NCBI GenBank assembly: GCA_002773795.1
Contig: PFAD01000008.1
Location: 457,247-521,246, forward strand
DNA length: 64,000 bases
Source of the DNA: Chlamydiae bacterium CG10_big_fil_rev_8_21_14_0_10_42_34
Lineage (GTDB): Bacteria; Chlamydiota; Chlamydiia; Chlamydiales; SM23-39
Reading direction: 5' to 3'
The notes below the pieces were generated by a model. The model did no database searches and was not told where the DNA came from. It worked only from the letters and a program-made list of their open reading frames with translations. Both the position numbers and the translations under genes were made by a program. Shown here in pieces: positions 1 through 9,773 of this stretch (its first letter is position 1; every line of letters begins with the position of its first letter).

Positions 1-587
1 GGATGTTCTTGTCCTTTTGAGTCGACTGCTGGTTTGAAGGTAAGGTCTGCATTATTCAAAGATCCGAATGCTCGGTAAGATGTATCGAGAGCTTTGCCGC
101 TCAAAGCCATGAGCTCTTCTTGCTCGGGACTCAAAGTATGGGGGCGCATACGGCCTACTTTTTCTAAATAAAAACGGTAGGGAGTAAGGGCAGAATCGGC
201 GATGAGTTTTTGAAATTTATCTTCATCTAATGAGAGAAATTCAGGCTCGATCCAAGATGTTTCTAAACTAAATTCATGGATCAGGGTTGAAATAAGGCCA
301 AAATCACTTTTGAACACATCGTTTCCGAGGTCCTCATCGAGGCGAAGGTGGGCATAAACATGGAGCTTTTCTAAAGTTCTTTGTAGCTCGAGATACGATT
401 CAAATAAATTTGCGACAGATTTTGGGTCGTGGAGCTTGCCCTTAAATTCAGAAAGATTCGGCCATTTAGGACCCTCAGCATTTCCTTTAGCTTTTAAAAG
501 ATCCTCTTTCCAAGAGTCGGGATTTAAATAAAGTGCTTCAACATTCCATCGATCTTGGGTAGGTATCTCATTTCTAGCAACTGGCAT
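1..587 (-). CDS. pepF: Oligoendopeptidase F (M3 family), N-terminal part
   Basis: Cytoplasmic zinc metallopeptidase of the M3 family that degrades oligopeptides. Only about 195 N-terminal residues are inside the window; the HEXXH zinc site would lie beyond the left edge. The visible protein starts MPVARNEIPTQDRWNVEALY, typical of PepF. I place the start at ATG 587 because AGAGGAGA lies just upstream. The frame stays open to ATG 710, but that extension would overlap the CIRCE element and the groES promoter, so I read it as non-coding. It is divergent from groES, an arrangement also remembered from Chlamydia. Family assignment is fairly sure. Confidence 0.85.
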   Translation of the reverse strand, partial: MPVARNEIPTQDRWNVEALYLNPDSWKEDLLKAKGNAEGPKWPNLSEFKGKLHDPKSVANLFESYLELQRTLEKLHVYAHLRLDEDLGNDVFKSDFGLISTLIHEFSLETSWIEPEFLSLDEDKFQKLIADSALTPYRFYLEKVGRMRPHTLSPEQEELMALSGKALDTSYRAFGSLNNADLTFKPAVDSKGQEH

Positions 588-661
588 GTTCTCCTCTTTC
601 TCTTTTATCTGATTGGTTTTTAATGTGTTCATCCCCTCTCCTCGAGAGGCAGCTAGCAGGA

Positions 662-688
662 TTAGCAATCCTGGCAATATTGTGCTAA
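662..688 (+). promoter_or_regulatory. CIRCE heat-shock operator (HrcA site)
   Basis: Arms TTAGCAATC and TTGTGCTAA are separated by exactly 9 bases. The CIRCE consensus is TTAGCACTC-N9-GAGTGCTAA, so there are one and two mismatches and the spacing is correct. It lies about 80 bases upstream of groES and directly upstream of a plausible -35 box. HrcA is known to repress groESL and dnaK operons from such sites, including in Chlamydia. HrcA control here is inferred. Confidence 0.85.
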
Positions 689-694
689 ATCGTG

Positions 695-722
695 TTGCAA
701 ATAATCGCATAGTCCGTTATAT
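695..722 (+). promoter_or_regulatory. Probable groESL promoter
   Basis: TTGCAA (695-700), a 16-base spacer and TTATAT (717-722) fit a housekeeping sigma promoter just downstream of the CIRCE element. Transcription would begin near 729, giving a leader of about 40 bases before the groES Shine-Dalgarno sequence. Predicted from sequence only. Confidence 0.55.
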
Positions 723-769
723 TCCTTCCTAGATTCAAGAATGTATTTATTAAACAGGAGTTGAGGCTC

Positions 770-1084
770 ATGACACAAGAAACTGTTAAAAAAACGACTT
801 TAAAACCTCTTGGAAATCGCGTTCTCGCAGAGAGACTCGAAGCCCAAGAAACAATGAAAGGTGGAATCATCCTCCCGGATTCCGCAAAGAAAAAGCAAGA
901 GACCGCGAAAGTTGTCGCAGTTGGCTCTGGAAAAAGACTCGATGATGGCAAAGTCCTCCCCGTTGCAGTCAATGTTGGAGACATCATCCTCATGGACAAA
1001 TATTCTGGCCAAGAGGTGACGTTGAACGACGAGGAATTCATTATACTTAAATCTGACGACATCATCGCAATCATTGAAGACTAA
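770..1084 (+). CDS. groES: Co-chaperonin GroES
   Basis: The 10-kDa co-chaperonin that caps the GroEL ring and drives ATP-dependent folding in the cytoplasm. The protein is 104 residues, the usual length, with the conserved start LKPLGNRVLAERLE, the mobile loop (EAQETMKGGIILPDSAK) and the C-terminal DEEFIILKSDDIIAI segment. ATG 770 is chosen because AGGAG at 756-760 sits 9 bases upstream; the in-frame TTG at 761 touches the ribosome site and is rejected. groEL follows after 14 bases, so the two form one operon. The CIRCE element upstream implies heat-shock control through HrcA. Confidence 0.97.
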   Translation: MTQETVKKTTLKPLGNRVLAERLEAQETMKGGIILPDSAKKKQETAKVVAVGSGKRLDDGKVLPVAVNVGDIILMDKYSGQEVTLNDEEFIILKSDDIIAIIED

Positions 1085-1089
1085 CCTAA

Positions 1090-2727
<1,638 letters not shown>

Positions 2728-2750
2728 GCAAATCGCTTTTTTAGACAAAA

Positions 2751-2780
2751 GCCCTCAAGAAATTGAGGGCTTTTTTTTTT
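2751..2780. terminator. Intrinsic terminator after groEL
   Basis: Stem GCCCTCAA / TTGAGGGC with a GAAA loop, followed by ten T residues on the plus strand. The minus strand reading also has T-rich sequence beyond the stem, so it may serve both groEL and the converging gene that ends at 2779. Confidence 0.92.
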
Positions 2781-3468
2781 ACTCTACTGAAGATGTGGGC
2801 GACTTACCAAAAATATCGAACGGCCCCAAAATTCCCTTGATTCTTTGTGTAGGATTGATGAAGTTTTCAAGATACTTCAAAACCCCTACATCCTCAAATA
2901 TCTTAGCGACTAACTCTTTAGTCGGAAACCCATTAACACTATTGATTTCATTAAATTCCATCTGATCAAAGTGCCTTTTTCCTCCAACGCCGAGAAGCAA
3001 CGCCCCTTTCCCTTGCGCCTCCACCGTCATGTCCCGAATAATGAGCTTGTGAACGATGATCTCTCTCCCTCTTTTTCCCTTCGGCATCCGCGCACCAATA
3101 TCTGCCCAATTATTGTCTGCGGGCGATTTTTTATTGATGATGATGTTGAGATAGACCCCATCTAAAACGATTTCATCAATTTCAAGGGGGGTATTTTTCA
3201 ACTTGTTAAACTGGTAAGAAATCCTTGTTTTTTTCGCTTCAAAGGCGGTGCGGGATCGATACTGATCTGGATTTTCAATCCGAAACGCCCTGATCGTCGT
3301 GTGGTTTGGCAAAACACTGATCGTCCGGACAGTGACCTCCACCCCTATTTTTTTACTCAAATAGGCTGCCAAAGCGGGAGCTTTTATCATCCATAAAAAG
3401 ATGAAGCAGCCAAGGCCTACCAGAACGAAAAACTTCCACCCATGGTGGTGTTGATGATGAAAATGCAT
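2779..3468 (-). CDS. AsmA-like membrane-anchored protein, function unknown
   Basis: A 229-residue protein with a His-rich N-terminus, one transmembrane segment (about residues 12-32, WKFFVLVGLGCFIFLWMI) and a periplasmic body. The layout, with segments such as ISVLPNHTTIRAFRIENP and IDEIVLDGVYLNIIIN, resembles the start of AsmA/DUF748-type proteins, which sit at the inner membrane facing the envelope. It is much shorter than full AsmA. No catalytic residues are visible. It converges on groEL and the stop lies in the shared terminator. Family placement is tentative; existence as a gene is well supported. Confidence 0.7.
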   Translation of the reverse strand: MHFHHQHHHGWKFFVLVGLGCFIFLWMIKAPALAAYLSKKIGVEVTVRTISVLPNHTTIRAFRIENPDQYRSRTAFEAKKTRISYQFNKLKNTPLEIDEIVLDGVYLNIIINKKSPADNNWADIGARMPKGKRGREIIVHKLIIRDMTVEAQGKGALLLGVGGKRHFDQMEFNEINSVNGFPTKELVAKIFEDVGVLKYLENFINPTQRIKGILGPFDIFGKSPTSSVE

Positions 3469-3592
3469 ACAATTTGCACCCTACAAGAATTTTTTTGACC
3501 CGTCAACAGCTCTTGTAAACCCACTGTTAAAAAAGTTATTTGATCCCTCTCACCCAGTATGTTTTTATTCCCAGTCCATCTATAATGAAGTT

Positions 3593-4183
3593 ATGAGAGC
3601 AAGTGCTACAAAATTTTATAACTGGTCGACTGAAAAGGCCCTAGCGCCCAAGGCCCCCTTGTGGCTGGCTCTCCTATTTGGACTAGAATTCATCCTATTT
3701 ATCCCTTTAGATGCAGTCCTTATCTTCTTTTGCCTGCAGAAGAAAAAAAATATTTTCTTTTACGTCCTCATTGCTACCATCGCCTCGACCATTAGCGGGC
3801 TTATCGGCTACTTATTGGGTCACTTTCTTTGGGATTTAATCGGAAACTATGTAGTTCCAAGTCTGATTTCCACCTCTTTATTTGAAAGAGTCGCGAGCCA
3901 TATGCAAGTCTATGAAAATGGGGCTGTCTTTTTTGGGGCGCTCATCCCCTTCCCCCTTAAAGCCCTCAGTATTGTCGCCGGGGTCTTCCAGCTGGGCATC
4001 ACTCCATTTGTCACATGCCTTGCAGCAGCCAGGCTCATTCGCTTTTCACTCATCGGCGGCGCGATGGCGCTTTGGGGGCAAAGTGTAAAGGTTTTTATCG
4101 ATCGACACTTCCACAGAATTTTTATGCTGTTGGGCGCTAAGGTAGCTGCTGCTGGGATCTTTTTCTGGTTCTTAGCAAAGTGA
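3593..4183 (+). CDS. YqaA-family membrane protein (VTT/SNARE-associated domain)
   Basis: A 196-residue inner-membrane protein with about five hydrophobic segments. The segment TISGLIGYLLGHFLWDLIG followed by FFGALIPFPLKALSIVAGV is the pattern of the YqaA branch of the DedA/VTT superfamily, whose members are linked to lipid or undecaprenyl-phosphate transport. The exact substrate is unknown. A TATAAT box at 3581-3586 lies only 7 bases before the ATG and there is no clear Shine-Dalgarno sequence, so the mRNA may be nearly leaderless. The last 12 bases overlap the converging SDR gene. Confidence 0.8.
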   Translation: MRASATKFYNWSTEKALAPKAPLWLALLFGLEFILFIPLDAVLIFFCLQKKKNIFFYVLIATIASTISGLIGYLLGHFLWDLIGNYVVPSLISTSLFERVASHMQVYENGAVFFGALIPFPLKALSIVAGVFQLGITPFVTCLAAARLIRFSLIGGAMALWGQSVKVFIDRHFHRIFMLLGAKVAAAGIFFWFLAK

Positions 4184-5590
4184 CTTTGCAAGCCCCCTAA
4201 AAATGAGATAGTGAAACGGATATAGCAAAATCCAATAAAGCCTTCCCCAAACACCTTTCGGTCTAAAAGTTGCCCTCTGATACAGACTTTGCTCCTCAAT
4301 TTTAAATTCAAGCCACGCCTCGCCAGGAAGTTTCATTTCAGCGTAGAGTAAAAGTCTTCCCTTCTTTTCATCGAGAGCCAAAACTCTCCAAAAATCGAGA
4401 GCGTCCCCCACGTTGAGCTTTTTTTGATCCGATCTGCCTCTTCTCAAGCCAACGCCCCCAAAGAGTCGATCGAAAAATCCGCGCACATTCCAAGCCCAGT
4501 TCATGTACCTCCACCCATTTCGTCCTCCAAGCGTCCAGATGCGCTCTTTGACCTCTCGAGGCGAACACGAAAAACTGACGACTTGTTGATCCACATACGT
4601 TCCAAATTCAGGTACCTGTAAATAGGTTGAAAAGTCGGGATTGAGCTCTGATCCTCCTAATGCATCTTTCCAACTCGAGGGAACTGCATCTTCTTCAAGT
4701 CGATAAAAAGCGCGTTTGACCGCAGTTTCAAAATCAAACAATGTTTTAGGCAAGATTTTTTCGATCGAACGCTCTTTACAAATCGCGTTATTCTTCAAAC
4801 TTTCTACCAAAGCCTTAGCCAAAGGAAAACTTGCGGAAGTGATAAAATAGAGCCAGTACGATGACAAAGTAGGTGTTAAAACAGGGACATTAATAATGCA
4901 TCGTTTGAGTCCTCTGATTTCGGCTAACTTTAAAAGGAGCTCTTTATAGCTATAGACATCGGGGCCCCCAATTTCAAATCTTTGCCCTATGCATTGGGGA
5001 TTGTTCAAAACCAAAATCAGATAATCCAATACATCGCGAATCGCAATGGGCTGAACTTTGTTTTTGGTCCATTTCGGTGCAATCATGACGGGAAGTTTTT
5101 CCACTAAATCACGCATGATTTCAAATGAAGCGCTTCCCGAACCAATAATGATCCCTGCCATCAATGTGGTTACAGGAACTTTTCCCTGACGCAACAAATC
5201 TTCCACATTTTTTCTCGACGCTAAATGGCGCGACAAATTCTCATCATTGACAAGTCCACTTAAATAGATAATCTGCTTTGCATTTGTCAGGGCCATTTTT
5301 TCAGTAAAATTGCGTGCAGATTCAGACTCTAAATCGTTAAACTTTCCACTGGTTGTCGTCATTGAGTGAACGAGGTAATAGGCAGCATCAATATCTTTGG
5401 GAATAGACTCAAGTGTTTTTGGCTTTAACAAATCCCCTTCAATTACTTGGACATTTTTTTTAAAACGTTCTGGAATAGGAAGTCTCATCGCACTTCTGAC
5501 AAAAGCAACGACATGATGACCTTCTTCTAAAAGACGAAAAAGGACCCTTTTCCCAATATAGCCATTCGCACCTGTCAACAAAACTTTCAT
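4172..5590 (-). CDS. NAD(P)-dependent SDR epimerase with C-terminal DUF2867
   Basis: The N-terminus has the extended SDR Rossmann motif GANGYIGKRV (residues 7-16) and continues as an atypical SDR resembling YbjT (MKVLLTGANGYIGKRVLFRL, later YYLVHSMTT). The region after about residue 320 (VVSFSCSPREVKERIWTLGG, then LFGGVGLRRGRSD) matches DUF2867, a START-like domain often fused to these reductases. The 472-residue length fits the fusion. The substrate is unknown; quinone or lipid binding is possible. It converges with the YqaA-like gene by 12 bases and is divergent from photolyase at 5652. Confidence 0.82.
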   Translation of the reverse strand: MKVLLTGANGYIGKRVLFRLLEEGHHVVAFVRSAMRLPIPERFKKNVQVIEGDLLKPKTLESIPKDIDAAYYLVHSMTTTSGKFNDLESESARNFTEKMALTNAKQIIYLSGLVNDENLSRHLASRKNVEDLLRQGKVPVTTLMAGIIIGSGSASFEIMRDLVEKLPVMIAPKWTKNKVQPIAIRDVLDYLILVLNNPQCIGQRFEIGGPDVYSYKELLLKLAEIRGLKRCIINVPVLTPTLSSYWLYFITSASFPLAKALVESLKNNAICKERSIEKILPKTLFDFETAVKRAFYRLEEDAVPSSWKDALGGSELNPDFSTYLQVPEFGTYVDQQVVSFSCSPREVKERIWTLGGRNGWRYMNWAWNVRGFFDRLFGGVGLRRGRSDQKKLNVGDALDFWRVLALDEKKGRLLLYAEMKLPGEAWLEFKIEEQSLYQRATFRPKGVWGRLYWILLYPFHYLIFRGLAKSLC

Positions 5591-5651
5591 AAAAATGCTC
5601 CCAAAAAACTGATACTAAATTTTATTTAGATTCTTTAACATAGCAAAAGAT

Positions 5652-6995
5652 ATGTATGAAAAAACCCTCTTTATTTTCCGCAGAGATTTGCGCCTCTTTG
5701 ATAACCTTGGCTTGCAATATGCACTGAGCGAATCAAAAGTAGTGATCCCCTCCTTTATTTTTACGCCTGAACAAATTGAGAAAAATTCTTACAGAAGCGA
5801 TCACTGCTTACAGTTTATGATTGAATCTTTGGAAGATTTGGAAGATCAACTTAAAGAGAAAAAAGCCAAGCTCTATTTATTTTACAACTCCCCTGAAAAA
5901 GTTGTCGAAAAACTCATTCAAACTGAAAAGATCGATTGTGTTGTTGTCAATCGCGACTATACCCCCTATGCGATTAAGCGGGATAAAAAACTCGGGTCCA
6001 TTTGCAAAAAAAACAAGGTCACGTTTGTCACAGTAAACGATACGCTTCTACACGCTCCAGAAGAGACGTTGAAATCGAACGGAAAGCCCTATACAATCTT
6101 TACCCCCTATTTTCGCAATGCCTCAAAACTCAAAGTAGAGCCTCCTCAGAAAACGGCACAAAACAACTTTTATAAACAGGAGATTGATTTTGCAAAAAAT
6201 TCATCTCTTTATAAAAAAATTCTCCCTAAGAGAGAGCCAAAACCCATTTTTAAAGGGGGAAGATCTGAAGGACTGAAGATTTTAAAGAAAATCGCAGGCT
6301 TCAAAAAATATGCCACCAGTCGAGATTTTCCTGAGCTTGACGCAACGACACACCTATCGGCCTACCTGAAGTTTACAACCGTCTCTCCTAGAGAGGCCTA
6401 CTATCAAATCAAAGAGCATTTGGGAAAAACTCACGAGCTGATCCGAGCGCTATACTGGCGCGATTTCTTCTCGCATATCGCCTTTTTTTTCCCCCACGTT
6501 TTTAAAGGGGCCTTTCATCAAAAATATGACAAGCTCAAATGGGACAAAGCAAGTACCGCACTTCAGAAATGGAAACAGGGGAAAACGGGCTTTCCGATTG
6601 TTGATGCGGGAATGAGACAGATGAATGAAACTGGCTTTATGCACAACCGAGTTCGGATGATTGTCGCTTCATTTCTAACAAAAGATCTCCATTTGAATTG
6701 GAGAGATGGCGAAAAATATTTTGCTCAGATGCTCATTGATTATGATCCAGCCGTAAACAATGGGAACTGGCAGTGGGCAGCGAGCACTGGATGCGACAGT
6801 CAGCCCTATTTCCGAATTTTCAACCCATGGAATCAACAAGAAAAATTCGACCCTGACTGCAAATATATCAAGCAATGGGTCCCGGAGCTTAAAGATTTTA
6901 GCGCAAAGCAAATCCACAAAGGTGAAGCTACAAAACCAATGGTAGATCATGCGGTAGCTGCAAAAGAGGCCTTGAAGCGATATCGAAACGTCTAA
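5652..6995 (+). CDS. phrB: Deoxyribodipyrimidine photolyase
   Basis: Light-driven repair enzyme that splits UV-induced pyrimidine dimers using FADH-. At 447 residues it is the normal class I CPD photolyase size. The N-terminal antenna domain begins with LFIFRRDLRLFDN. The FAD domain has ALYWRDFFSHIAF, GFPIVDAGMRQMNETGFMHN, and the signature DYDPAVNNGNWQWAASTG with DSQPYFRIFNPW. ATG 5652 is the first codon of the alignable region. The last 68 bases overlap the antisense nlpC gene. Photolyase in an intracellular bacterium suggests a light-exposed environmental host or an extracellular stage; that is inference. Confidence 0.95.
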   Translation: MYEKTLFIFRRDLRLFDNLGLQYALSESKVVIPSFIFTPEQIEKNSYRSDHCLQFMIESLEDLEDQLKEKKAKLYLFYNSPEKVVEKLIQTEKIDCVVVNRDYTPYAIKRDKKLGSICKKNKVTFVTVNDTLLHAPEETLKSNGKPYTIFTPYFRNASKLKVEPPQKTAQNNFYKQEIDFAKNSSLYKKILPKREPKPIFKGGRSEGLKILKKIAGFKKYATSRDFPELDATTHLSAYLKFTTVSPREAYYQIKEHLGKTHELIRALYWRDFFSHIAFFFPHVFKGAFHQKYDKLKWDKASTALQKWKQGKTGFPIVDAGMRQMNETGFMHNRVRMIVASFLTKDLHLNWRDGEKYFAQMLIDYDPAVNNGNWQWAASTGCDSQPYFRIFNPWNQQEKFDPDCKYIKQWVPELKDFSAKQIHKGEATKPMVDHAVAAKEALKRYRNV

Positions 6996-7752
6996 ACGTT
7001 CTGAATGGATATGCAACACCTTTGCCTGCACTCCACTCAAGATCAGTGAGCTTACTCAACCTTAAATAGGGCATATTTTCTCTGCTCGACGTGTGGATGA
7101 AGTACTCTTTTTCAAGAAACATTCCGACATGTTGAATCTCAGACTCACTCTTACCCCAAAAAATGAGATCCCCTAACACACACGGCCCATCTTCGACCAC
7201 ATTGGCTCTATAATCGAGAATTTGTTCTTTAGCATCTCTTGCAAGCTCTATCCCAAGGCGCCCATAAACCATCTGAATAAAACCAGAACAGTCAAACCCA
7301 AAGCTTGTGCGCCCTCCCCAAAGATAGGGAACCCCTAGAAATTGATTCCCAAAAGTGGCCAAATCAAAAGGTTTACCCAACACATCCCCTTTTTGAACAA
7401 AAGCCCTTTTTCCACTGGGAAGACAAACCTCATTCCATCGAGGATCACTCGCATCTACAAGCTGTAGCTTGGCCCCAAAGGGGAGGATCATAAGAGGTCC
7501 ATATTCAACGTCTTTGCGCTCATAGACAGCTGCACTCAACCTGCTAATTTCGATATCCTTAGAGTAAGCCTTACACTCAACAAGGGCTTTTTTCAAAGTC
7601 CAGCCTGTGTAGTTGTCTAAAGTTTTAATTAGAGCCCAACTACCCGATAGATCGAGCAACTGCACTTCTTCAGAAAAAATTGTTTGAGAGCACACTTTGG
7701 CATCCCTTGATGGAGCCTCTCTCATTTCAGCAAATGGGCAAGATACGTACAT
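6928..7752 (-). CDS. NlpC/P60 cysteine peptidase with SH3-like domains
   Basis: Predicted gamma-D-glutamyl-L-diamino acid endopeptidase that trims peptidoglycan stem peptides. The C-terminal NlpC/P60 domain has FLGVPYLWGGRTSFGFDCSGF with the catalytic Cys near residue 155, IQHVGMFL with the catalytic His, and a third polar His in YFIHTSS. Residues 1-130 look like two SH3-like wall-binding domains. No signal peptide is visible (starts MYVSCPFAEMREAPS), so it may act on recycled fragments or be exported another way. Chlamydia has one such enzyme, involved in peptidoglycan remodelling. The 3' end overlaps photolyase antisense by 68 bases. Confidence 0.9.
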   Translation of the reverse strand: MYVSCPFAEMREAPSRDAKVCSQTIFSEEVQLLDLSGSWALIKTLDNYTGWTLKKALVECKAYSKDIEISRLSAAVYERKDVEYGPLMILPFGAKLQLVDASDPRWNEVCLPSGKRAFVQKGDVLGKPFDLATFGNQFLGVPYLWGGRTSFGFDCSGFIQMVYGRLGIELARDAKEQILDYRANVVEDGPCVLGDLIFWGKSESEIQHVGMFLEKEYFIHTSSRENMPYLRLSKLTDLEWSAGKGVAYPFRTFRRFDIASRPLLQLPHDLPLVL

Positions 7753-7805
7753 AACCTAAATACTAATGAAATCCTTTGTTTTTTGGCTAAAGTTAAGGTA
7801 TTCTA

Positions 7806-7976
7806 TACCGCGAGAGATATCAAGGATCGGGAGATGGCAAAGAGGCGCCTTAAATTTGAGCCAGGCGTTGCCGATGTCGAAGCAGATTAACCTGAAAGGG
7901 TTATCGATATAGACGGGTCTCAAATTTAATGGCTGCCCGACTTGAGACAGAACCGATTCTTGAATCACGAGCGGTA
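7806..7976 (+). ncRNA. Rod-shaped structured RNA or prfC leader (6S-like architecture)
   Basis: Nested complementary segments form one long imperfect rod. TACCGC 7806-7811 pairs with GCGGTA 7971-7976. CAAGGATCGG 7821-7830 pairs with CCGATTCTTG 7953-7962, with one G-U pair. GCC plus TTAAATTTGAG (7847-7860) pairs with CTCAAATTTAA, a bulged T and GGC (7919-7933). TCGA 7877-7880 pairs with TCGA 7904-7907 around a small AACC/GGTT hairpin. A large asymmetric internal loop lies between the second and third helices. A promoter-like TTGTTT-N17-TATTCT lies at 7776-7804. There is no T-tract before prfC at 7988, so it may be a cis-acting leader rather than a free RNA. Strand is inferred. Confidence 0.45.
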
Positions 7977-7987
7977 TTGCGGAATCT

Positions 7988-9550
7988 ATGGAAGAAAGTA
8001 TCGAATCCGAAGTAAAAAAGCGGCGCACATTTGCTATTATTAGCCACCCCGATGCAGGAAAGACAACCCTGACTGAAAAACTCCTCCTCTATTCTGGAAA
8101 AATTCAGACAGCTGGGATGGTCAAAGGGAGAAAAGGGCGCAAATCGGCCACTTCAGACTGGATGGCAATGGAGCAAGAGCGGGGTATTTCGATCACCTCA
8201 TCCGCGATGCAATTTACCTATAAAGACGTCATCATTAACGTCCTTGATACGCCAGGTCACGAAGATTTTTCTGAAGATACCTATCGGACCCTTACCGCAG
8301 CCGATTGTGCAATCATGGTGATCGATGCTTCAAAAGGGGTAGAAAAGCAGACCCGCAAACTTTTCGAGGTGTGCCATCTTCGAAAGATTCCCGTACTCAC
8401 GTTCATCAACAAAATGGATATGCCTTCTAGAGAGCCCCTTGATCTGATGAATGAGGTCGAAAATGTCCTTCAAATCCAATCTTTCGCCTACAACTGGCCG
8501 ATTGGGACAGGAAAAGAATTCCGGGGCGTCGTGGACCGACAAACAAACGAATGTGTTTACTTCTCTAAAACCTCTATTGGTGGCGCTCAAAAAGCGGAAA
8601 TCACGAGATCGCCCCTGAAAGATGCCCCTGCTGAAATCATCGAAGAACTCGAACTTCTCGACTTGGCTGGGAATGCATTTGATAAGGAGAGATTTTTAAA
8701 AGGTGAAGTCACTCCCGTATTTTTTGCATCAGCCCTTACAAATTTTGGGGTGGAGCCATTTTATGATGCTTTCATTCATTTAGCACCTTGCCCTCATGCA
8801 CGTATGGCTGATAAAGCTGACGGCACTGAAGTTGAGATTGACCCCATCGAAACCCCATTTAGCGGCTATGTCTTCAAGCTCCAAGCGAACATGGATAAAA
8901 GGCACAGAGATAACATGGCCTTCATTAGGATCTGTTCGGGCAGATTCGAACGCGACCTTACAGTCAAGCACCATAGACTCAATCGAGAAATCCGACTTTC
9001 GCGCCCCCATTCAATGGCAGCAGGGGAACGAAACACAGTAGATCATGCCTACCCTGGCGATGTAATTGGCGTAATCAACCCTGGACTTTTTGCAATTGGC
9101 GATACCATTTCGATCACAGGAGGATTCAACTTCAAACCGCTACCCCAATTTCAACCGGAGATTTTTGCAAAACTTTACCCCAAAGATGTGGGCAAGAGAA
9201 AATCATTTGACAAAGGGGTTTTGCAGCTCACCAATGAAGGAGCAATTCAACTTCTCCACTCTTATGAAAGAGAAGGAGAACTCATCTTTGCAGCCGTTGG
9301 TAAACTTCAGTTTGAAGTGATGCAGTATCGCCTTAAAGATGAATATAAAGTAGAAACCATTCTTACCCCCCTCCCCTATCAGTGCAGTGCATGGATTATC
9401 GGCGATATGAATACGTTTGAAAAAACAACGACATGTCAAATTGTCAAAGATCGACTAGCTCGCCCTATGGCTCTTTTCACAACGCAATGGGAAAAGCAGT
9501 ACTGCATGAAGCAAAACCCAAAGCACGAGCTCGTCGACGTCGTTGTCTGA
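7988..9550 (+). CDS. prfC: Peptide chain release factor 3
   Basis: GTPase that recycles release factors RF1/RF2 from the ribosome after termination. At 520 residues it has normal RF3 length. G-domain motifs are all visible: P-loop HPDAGKTTLTEK (G1), the switch region GISITSSAMQF, DTPGHEDFSED (G3) and FINKMD (G4). The translation-factor domain 2 and the RF3-specific C-terminus (FEVMQYRLKDEYKVE) follow. ATG 7988 is the only good start; the Shine-Dalgarno sequence is weak (GGA at 7981-7983). Its 5' region is the structured RNA at 7806-7976, which may control translation. Confidence 0.96.
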   Translation: MEESIESEVKKRRTFAIISHPDAGKTTLTEKLLLYSGKIQTAGMVKGRKGRKSATSDWMAMEQERGISITSSAMQFTYKDVIINVLDTPGHEDFSEDTYRTLTAADCAIMVIDASKGVEKQTRKLFEVCHLRKIPVLTFINKMDMPSREPLDLMNEVENVLQIQSFAYNWPIGTGKEFRGVVDRQTNECVYFSKTSIGGAQKAEITRSPLKDAPAEIIEELELLDLAGNAFDKERFLKGEVTPVFFASALTNFGVEPFYDAFIHLAPCPHARMADKADGTEVEIDPIETPFSGYVFKLQANMDKRHRDNMAFIRICSGRFERDLTVKHHRLNREIRLSRPHSMAAGERNTVDHAYPGDVIGVINPGLFAIGDTISITGGFNFKPLPQFQPEIFAKLYPKDVGKRKSFDKGVLQLTNEGAIQLLHSYEREGELIFAAVGKLQFEVMQYRLKDEYKVETILTPLPYQCSAWIIGDMNTFEKTTTCQIVKDRLARPMALFTTQWEKQYCMKQNPKHELVDVVV

Positions 9551-9773
9551 TAAGCCGCTGTGAGTCTTTTTCCATCAAATATTCCTCTCATTTTGAATCA
9601 AGCACCCCAATGTGCAACGCAAAAAAAGCTCCTATTGGAAAAAAAATATTAAAAAAAAATTGATTTTATCAGTCGTTTGAACAACGATTGAAAGGCAATC
9701 CACATTAGAGAGAAAACGGGCCATCATGCACGTTTTGAACAAAAAAAATATTTGTAGAAAGGAATAATATAGT

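Noticed and set aside
588-710. In-frame N-terminal extension of PepF resembling a signal peptide
   Set aside because: It overlaps the CIRCE element and the groES promoter, and ATG 587 has a strong ribosome site.
7756-8028. 90-codon minus-strand open frame in the nlpC-prfC gap
   Set aside because: No ribosome site. It overlaps the prfC start and is better explained by the structured RNA in the same bases.
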